NCBI GenBank assembly: GCA_002171125.1
Contig: NHHK01000008.1
Span: 1-47,914, forward strand
From: a bacterium TMED161
GTDB taxonomy: Bacteria > Fidelibacterota > Marinisomatia > SCGC-AAA003-L08 > D37C17
Direction: 5' to 3'
DNA: 47,914 bases
Shown here: positions 44,449 through 47,914 of the stretch, piece by piece
Layout of the letters: each line of letters starts with the position of its first letter
Position numbering within the stretch: the stretch's first letter is position 1
Made by a program: the position numbers and the translations under genes
The notes under the pieces: model-generated
Seen by the model: the letters and a program-made list of their open reading frames with translations, nothing else
Told to the model about the DNA's origin: nothing
Databases searched by the model: none

Positions 44449-46722
44449 TTATTTTAACTTATGTTTGTAAAATAAATTTAGTAATACTGGCAATAGAAGT
44501 AATGATGAAATAAGAGCTATGATTAAGATAATAGTCGCCAAAATACCAAATTCATGGTTTGGGACTAATTCTGAGAAATATAGCGTAAAAAAGCCCATGC
44601 AGAGCACCAGAGTAGTACCTATGATAGCTTTTCCTGTTGAAAGTATAGAATTAGATACAGCAAGTCCTACATCCTTAGTCTTTTTTAATTCTTGTCTGAA
44701 TCTAGCTAAAAAGTGAATGGTATCGTCTACAGCTATACCAAGAGCTATTGAAAATGTCATTGCTGTTGATGGTCTTAATTTTATACCAGAAAAACCCATT
44801 ATTGCCGCTGCTGCAACAAGTGGAATTATAGTTGGAAGGATTGAAATTAAAGATAGACGAATAGAGCGAAATAATATAACCATTGAAATGAAAATTATAA
44901 TAAAAGCTAATATAAAACTGGTCGTTAAATCTCTTATCAAAAACCCCTGCGTTCTAAGGGCTAGTAGCGTACTTCCTGATATAAGAACTTCCTGATTCCC
45001 ACCGTTAAAAACTTCATCGAAAATTGATTGAACATCTACTTTTAAGCTATCAGCAACTTTAGACCTAATATTTCCAACTCTACAAGTAATTCTATACTTG
45101 GTTGAATCACTATTAAATAAATTTGTACCAATATTCGAGGGAGCTAAGTCCAGATAATCATAGATATCATCATCATACTCTGGTAGAGCCATTCCTCTTT
45201 CAGGTTCCCAAAAATTAGCAATGACTTTTATGTAATCGTTCATTGAAATTGCTTTTTTGATATGCGATATTTCTTCAATTTTTGATTCAAATTCATCAGC
45301 TTTAGTTAGAAAATCTAAATTAAAAATGTTATCCAAAGATGATGAGTCTTTATTGGTAGTAGAGGAATTAAAATTACTTATTACTATTTCAAGAGGTAGA
45401 GTACCTCCAAAATTTTTATCTACATACATAATGTCATCATAGAGACTATTTCCAGGCCTCAAATCATCTAAAATTGAAATATTATAGTCTATGCTCTTTA
45501 ATCCAATAAATGATATAATTAGGAACAGAATGGATAGAACTAGAATAGGATATGGAAATTTCTTAGTTGAAGCGTCTATTTTATCAACTGAGAATGAATC
45601 AGATTGAGAAATTAATCTTTTAATATGATGTTGGGGCGGAGATGGAAGATAAAGAAGTATAATTGGAATTGTAATTATTGCAACAATAAACATAAGAACA
45701 ACACCTACACCTAGAACAAAACCAAATTCTTGAGTTATTCTTATATTTGTCATCATTAATGAGAAAAAGCCTACAGCTGTTGTTAGACTTGTTAGAAATA
45801 AGGCTCCACCTAGCTCTTTTATAACTCTTCTAACAGCTAATTTAATATTTCCATCTTCTTGCTCTACACATTCATGATATTTCATAAGAATATGAATACA
45901 ATTTGAACAACCAATTATAAGTATGAGAATGTACGTTAAGTATGAAATTAAATTTATAGTAATTCCAAGATAGGCCATCAAAGCAGACACCCAAATTAAA
46001 GTAATAAAAATACTTGTCATGGGCAGCACCACACAATTTACTTGTCTAAAAACAAAAAATAAAATTAAGATTACAACTAATCCTCCAAGAGGAATAAAAA
46101 TTGATCTTTCTTTACTAACAAGCTCTACATACCTAGTACGAAGCACAGGTATTCCTGCTTCATACCAGTCCCAGTCTCTACCATGAATTTCTAGACCTAT
46201 ATCAATTTCTTTAAATAAATTTTCTCTTAAGGTTTGATTATTAACATCATCTTTCATATCCACAAATATTGCACCTGAATTTCCATCTTCAGAAATAACT
46301 AAATTTGTATATAATGGATGGTCAAGCACCATTTCCTTGTGAGCTTCCCAAGTACTGTCATCAAGAGTTTCATCAAACAAGAACTCTTCATTTTCTTGAA
46401 TATTAGATAAACTGGTTGTTTGCTGGACTCCAACAATCTTATTTATCAATTCATCAATTACTGATAATTTTTTAATATTTTCTCTACTTAAAGGATCATC
46501 ACAACTATAGATTAGGAGGAACTTATCATCTTCTCTAGAAAATTCAGACCTAAATTGATCGTACTTATCTCTCTCTGGGTCATTTTCTGGAAACATTTGT
46601 TCAAGTGAAAAGTCAACAATAAGTTTATTGGTTGAAAAAAACGCATAGTAGGCAAAACCTATTGTTAGAGAGAATAAAATAAAAAGTGTCTTTATAGGAT
46701 TATCAACAATTCTAGAAATCAT
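44449..46722 (-). CDS. RND/MMPL family transporter
   Basis: The 757-aa protein has two repeated halves, each starting with a membrane helix and a periplasmic loop followed by five or six helices (~residues 200-375 and ~600-755). The second half has the MMPL/SSD-like ALGIAVDDTIHFLARFRQELKK segment, and the first has SCNCIHIL-like helix 4 residues with MKYHECVEQ after it. Such proteins export lipids or hydrophobic compounds using the proton gradient; substrate unknown. No adaptor or outer-membrane channel genes are adjacent. It overlaps yhbY by 1 nt and directly precedes the ilvC-like gene. Confidence 0.86.
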   Translation of the reverse strand: MISRIVDNPIKTLFILFSLTIGFAYYAFFSTNKLIVDFSLEQMFPENDPERDKYDQFRSEFSREDDKFLLIYSCDDPLSRENIKKLSVIDELINKIVGVQQTTSLSNIQENEEFLFDETLDDSTWEAHKEMVLDHPLYTNLVISEDGNSGAIFVDMKDDVNNQTLRENLFKEIDIGLEIHGRDWDWYEAGIPVLRTRYVELVSKERSIFIPLGGLVVILILFFVFRQVNCVVLPMTSIFITLIWVSALMAYLGITINLISYLTYILILIIGCSNCIHILMKYHECVEQEDGNIKLAVRRVIKELGGALFLTSLTTAVGFFSLMMTNIRITQEFGFVLGVGVVLMFIVAIITIPIILLYLPSPPQHHIKRLISQSDSFSVDKIDASTKKFPYPILVLSILFLIISFIGLKSIDYNISILDDLRPGNSLYDDIMYVDKNFGGTLPLEIVISNFNSSTTNKDSSSLDNIFNLDFLTKADEFESKIEEISHIKKAISMNDYIKVIANFWEPERGMALPEYDDDIYDYLDLAPSNIGTNLFNSDSTKYRITCRVGNIRSKVADSLKVDVQSIFDEVFNGGNQEVLISGSTLLALRTQGFLIRDLTTSFILAFIIIFISMVILFRSIRLSLISILPTIIPLVAAAAIMGFSGIKLRPSTAMTFSIALGIAVDDTIHFLARFRQELKKTKDVGLAVSNSILSTGKAIIGTTLVLCMGFFTLYFSELVPNHEFGILATIILIIALISSLLLLPVLLNLFYKHKLK

Positions 46723-47033
46723 TAAATTTTATACTTTCTTTGAACTAAATCTTCATTAGGCTTATAAATAATTACAGTATTTCCAATAGAACCGACCACT
46801 GTAGCTGAAAGCTTTAACTCAGAATCAGAGATCAATTTTTTCTTTAAGTCTTTATTCTCATTAAACTTTACTTTAATAAGTTCTTGGGAATCCAAAGATT
46901 CACTAATTGACGAATATACTCCATCAGTTAAGCCAGATTTTCCTATATAAATAGAAGGCTTAATATGATGAGCAAAAGAGCGTAGTTTTGATCGTTGCTT
47001 TGAATTAATCAATTCGTATCCTTCATATACCAA
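46722..47033 (-). CDS. yhbY: YhbY family RNA-binding protein (CRM domain)
   Basis: The 103-aa protein is a single CRM domain: SKQRSKLRSFAHHIKPSIYIGKSGLTDGVYSSI has the family helix plus the GxxG loop (here GKSG), and VVGSIGNTVIIYKPN forms the final strand. YhbY associates with pre-50S ribosomal particles and helps ribosome assembly. It overlaps the upstream barrel gene by 11 nt and the RND transporter by 1 nt. The true start may be the TTG or ATG slightly inside; the ORF-track start is kept. Confidence 0.9.
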   Translation of the reverse strand: MVYEGYELINSKQRSKLRSFAHHIKPSIYIGKSGLTDGVYSSISESLDSQELIKVKFNENKDLKKKLISDSELKLSATVVGSIGNTVIIYKPNEDLVQRKYKI

Positions 47034-47526
47034 AATAAATTTGTAATTCTAAGTTATCTGTAAACTTTGAAAAGTTAATAAAGTCTGCACATCCCTTAAA
47101 ATAACTAATATTTAAATTTAATGTACCTACTTTAAATAAATATGCAATAGAAGGTCCAAAAATAAAGCTATTTTTAGGAAATGATAGATCAATTAATGAT
47201 TTAAATCCAATTTTACATATTGACAATTGGTAAGAAATAGAAGAGAAAAGTCTCAAGCCAAACAAATTTTTATTTGCTAAATATTCACTTTCCTTAGAAG
47301 AATTATTGGATTTCAAACCATACTCTAACCCAAATTCGCTTGTAAATTTAATATTATCTGTTCTAGAAAAACCCAACGAAATATGTGGAGCATAAAAAAC
47401 TTCTTCATTATCTAGTAAATAGCTAGAAATATTTGAAAATCCAGTTGAGAGCATATAACTGTTATTAATATGAACATTAGAAAACAATGCGGATACAAAA
47501 AAAATTATACTAAATAAATATTTCAA
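47023..47526 (-). CDS. Small exported protein, possible outer-membrane beta-barrel
   Basis: The 167-aa protein has a signal peptide (KYLFSIIFFVSALFSNVHI) and then alternating hydrophobic/polar strands typical of an 8-strand outer-membrane barrel, for example HISLGFSRTDNIKFTSEFGLEYGL and YFKGCADFINF, ending in LELQIYFGI. No family is recognised. The length fits an OmpA/OmpX-like barrel without a periplasmic domain. It is the first gene upstream of yhbY, with an 11-nt overlap. Confidence 0.65.
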   Translation of the reverse strand: MKYLFSIIFFVSALFSNVHINNSYMLSTGFSNISSYLLDNEEVFYAPHISLGFSRTDNIKFTSEFGLEYGLKSNNSSKESEYLANKNLFGLRLFSSISYQLSICKIGFKSLIDLSFPKNSFIFGPSIAYLFKVGTLNLNISYFKGCADFINFSKFTDNLELQIYFGI

Positions 47527-47551
47527 AAGATTTCCAGATATTTTAATAAAT

Positions 47552-47914
47552 CTAATCTAGAATAATATTAATAACATTAACAATATCTAAAATATCAATA
47601 ATATTATCAGAATTGACATCTGCAGAGTAAAATTCTAAAGATGTTGGAGTAGTTGTTCCTAATGCAAAGTTTATAATCATAACAATATCAAGAATATCAA
47701 CAATGTAATCAAAATTAATATCACCAGACATAGTATTGTTTGAACTTATAGATTGAATTAATATATCATCAATAGCTGCCTCTACTATAGATCCACCTGA
47801 TCCAAACTCACCATCATAAAAAGTATCTTCAGCTATAAATCTTAGTCGCATATCAGATGTAAGACTAATATAGTCATCCAAGAAAAACATTTTCTTATCC
47901 CAAGAATTATTTGA
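47552..47914 (-). CDS. C-terminal part of a secreted protein with dockerin domain (5' end cut by window)
   Basis: The frame is open to the right edge, eight codons beyond the ORF-track start, so this is the last ~120 residues of a larger protein. The visible start (WDKKMFFLDDYISL...MRLRFIAED...GSIVEAAIDDILI) looks like the end of a MAM- or protease-associated beta-sandwich. Two dockerin type I-like calcium loops follow: GDINFDYIVDILDIVMIINF and ADVNSDNIIDILDIVNVINI. Dockerins bind cohesin modules or close secreted proteins. No sorting domain follows; the protein ends with the dockerin. Confidence 0.8.
   Translation of the reverse strand, partial: SNNSWDKKMFFLDDYISLTSDMRLRFIAEDTFYDGEFGSGGSIVEAAIDDILIQSISSNNTMSGDINFDYIVDILDIVMIINFALGTTTPTSLEFYSADVNSDNIIDILDIVNVINIILD

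Noticed and set aside
44717-44995. 92-aa plus-strand ORF within the RND transporter gene
   Set aside because: Antisense shadow of the membrane-protein gene, with no ribosome binding site or family resemblance.

Overview
The window is a gene-dense, AT-rich bacterial chromosome segment with almost every gene on the minus strand. The best guess for its source is a marine member of Candidatus Marinimicrobia (SAR406 / Neomarinimicrobiota) or a close FCB-group relative. Three things point there: secreted proteins ending in a YPNPFN-type (T9SS type A-like) sorting domain, cysteine-rich 'GCxDPxAxNY' repeats, and a dockerin-bearing secreted protein, all alongside Gram-negative envelope genes (TonB receptor, Lgt, DUF4837-like lipoprotein). 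Taxonomy is an inference from these hallmarks, not a measured result. Genes are tightly packed; many neighbours overlap by 1, 4 or 8 nt, so most of the window is probably read as long co-transcribed blocks running right to left.

Layout, left to right. 1-4.5 kb: end of a surface-sugar/envelope block with a dolichol-phosphate-mannose-synthase-like glycosyltransferase (cut by the window edge), an RmlD-like reductase, purE, a DUF4837-like lipoprotein, a methyltransferase and lgt. 4.5-10 kb: lepA, an enoyl-CoA hydratase and the potassium uptake pair trkA-trkH. 10-10.8 kb: a small secreted cohesin-fold-like protein with its own promoter and a textbook terminator. 10.9-16.5 kb: murA, recN, a VanZ-like protein, the fused NAD(P)HX repair enzyme, acpS and a HAD hydrolase. 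16.5-24.2 kb: a TPR protein, tRNA-Leu(GAG), secG, tpiA, pgk, smc and a HIT protein. 24.2-28.1 kb: a coupled sugar trio (GH1 glycosidase, GlmU-like uridylyltransferase, galactokinase) and a nitroreductase. 28.3-36.2 kb: an unannotated 53-aa membrane microprotein, deoxynucleoside kinase, folK, folB, a TPMT-like methyltransferase, a cold-shock-domain protein, four uncharacterised small proteins, lepB, ggt and rnhB. 36.2-38.4 kb: a large modular secreted protein.

The only plus-strand genes are a TonB-dependent receptor and a sodium:solute symporter at 38.7-42.4 kb. A clear TPP riboswitch precedes them, and its 3' strand contains the ribosome binding site. This is a strong case for a thiamine (or thiamine precursor) import cassette crossing both membranes. 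Right of it, on the minus strand: a TPR-like secreted protein, an IlvC homologue lacking two residues of the normal active site, a two-module RND/MMPL transporter, a YhbY RNA-binding protein, a small outer-membrane-barrel-like protein and the C-terminus of a dockerin protein cut by the window end.

The most interesting points are the TPP-controlled receptor/symporter pair, the aberrant IlvC, the GH1/uridylyltransferase/galactokinase trio without galT, the 53-aa microprotein, and the coiled-coil envelope cluster beside lepB. No CRISPR array, insertion sequence, prophage or defence system was recognised.
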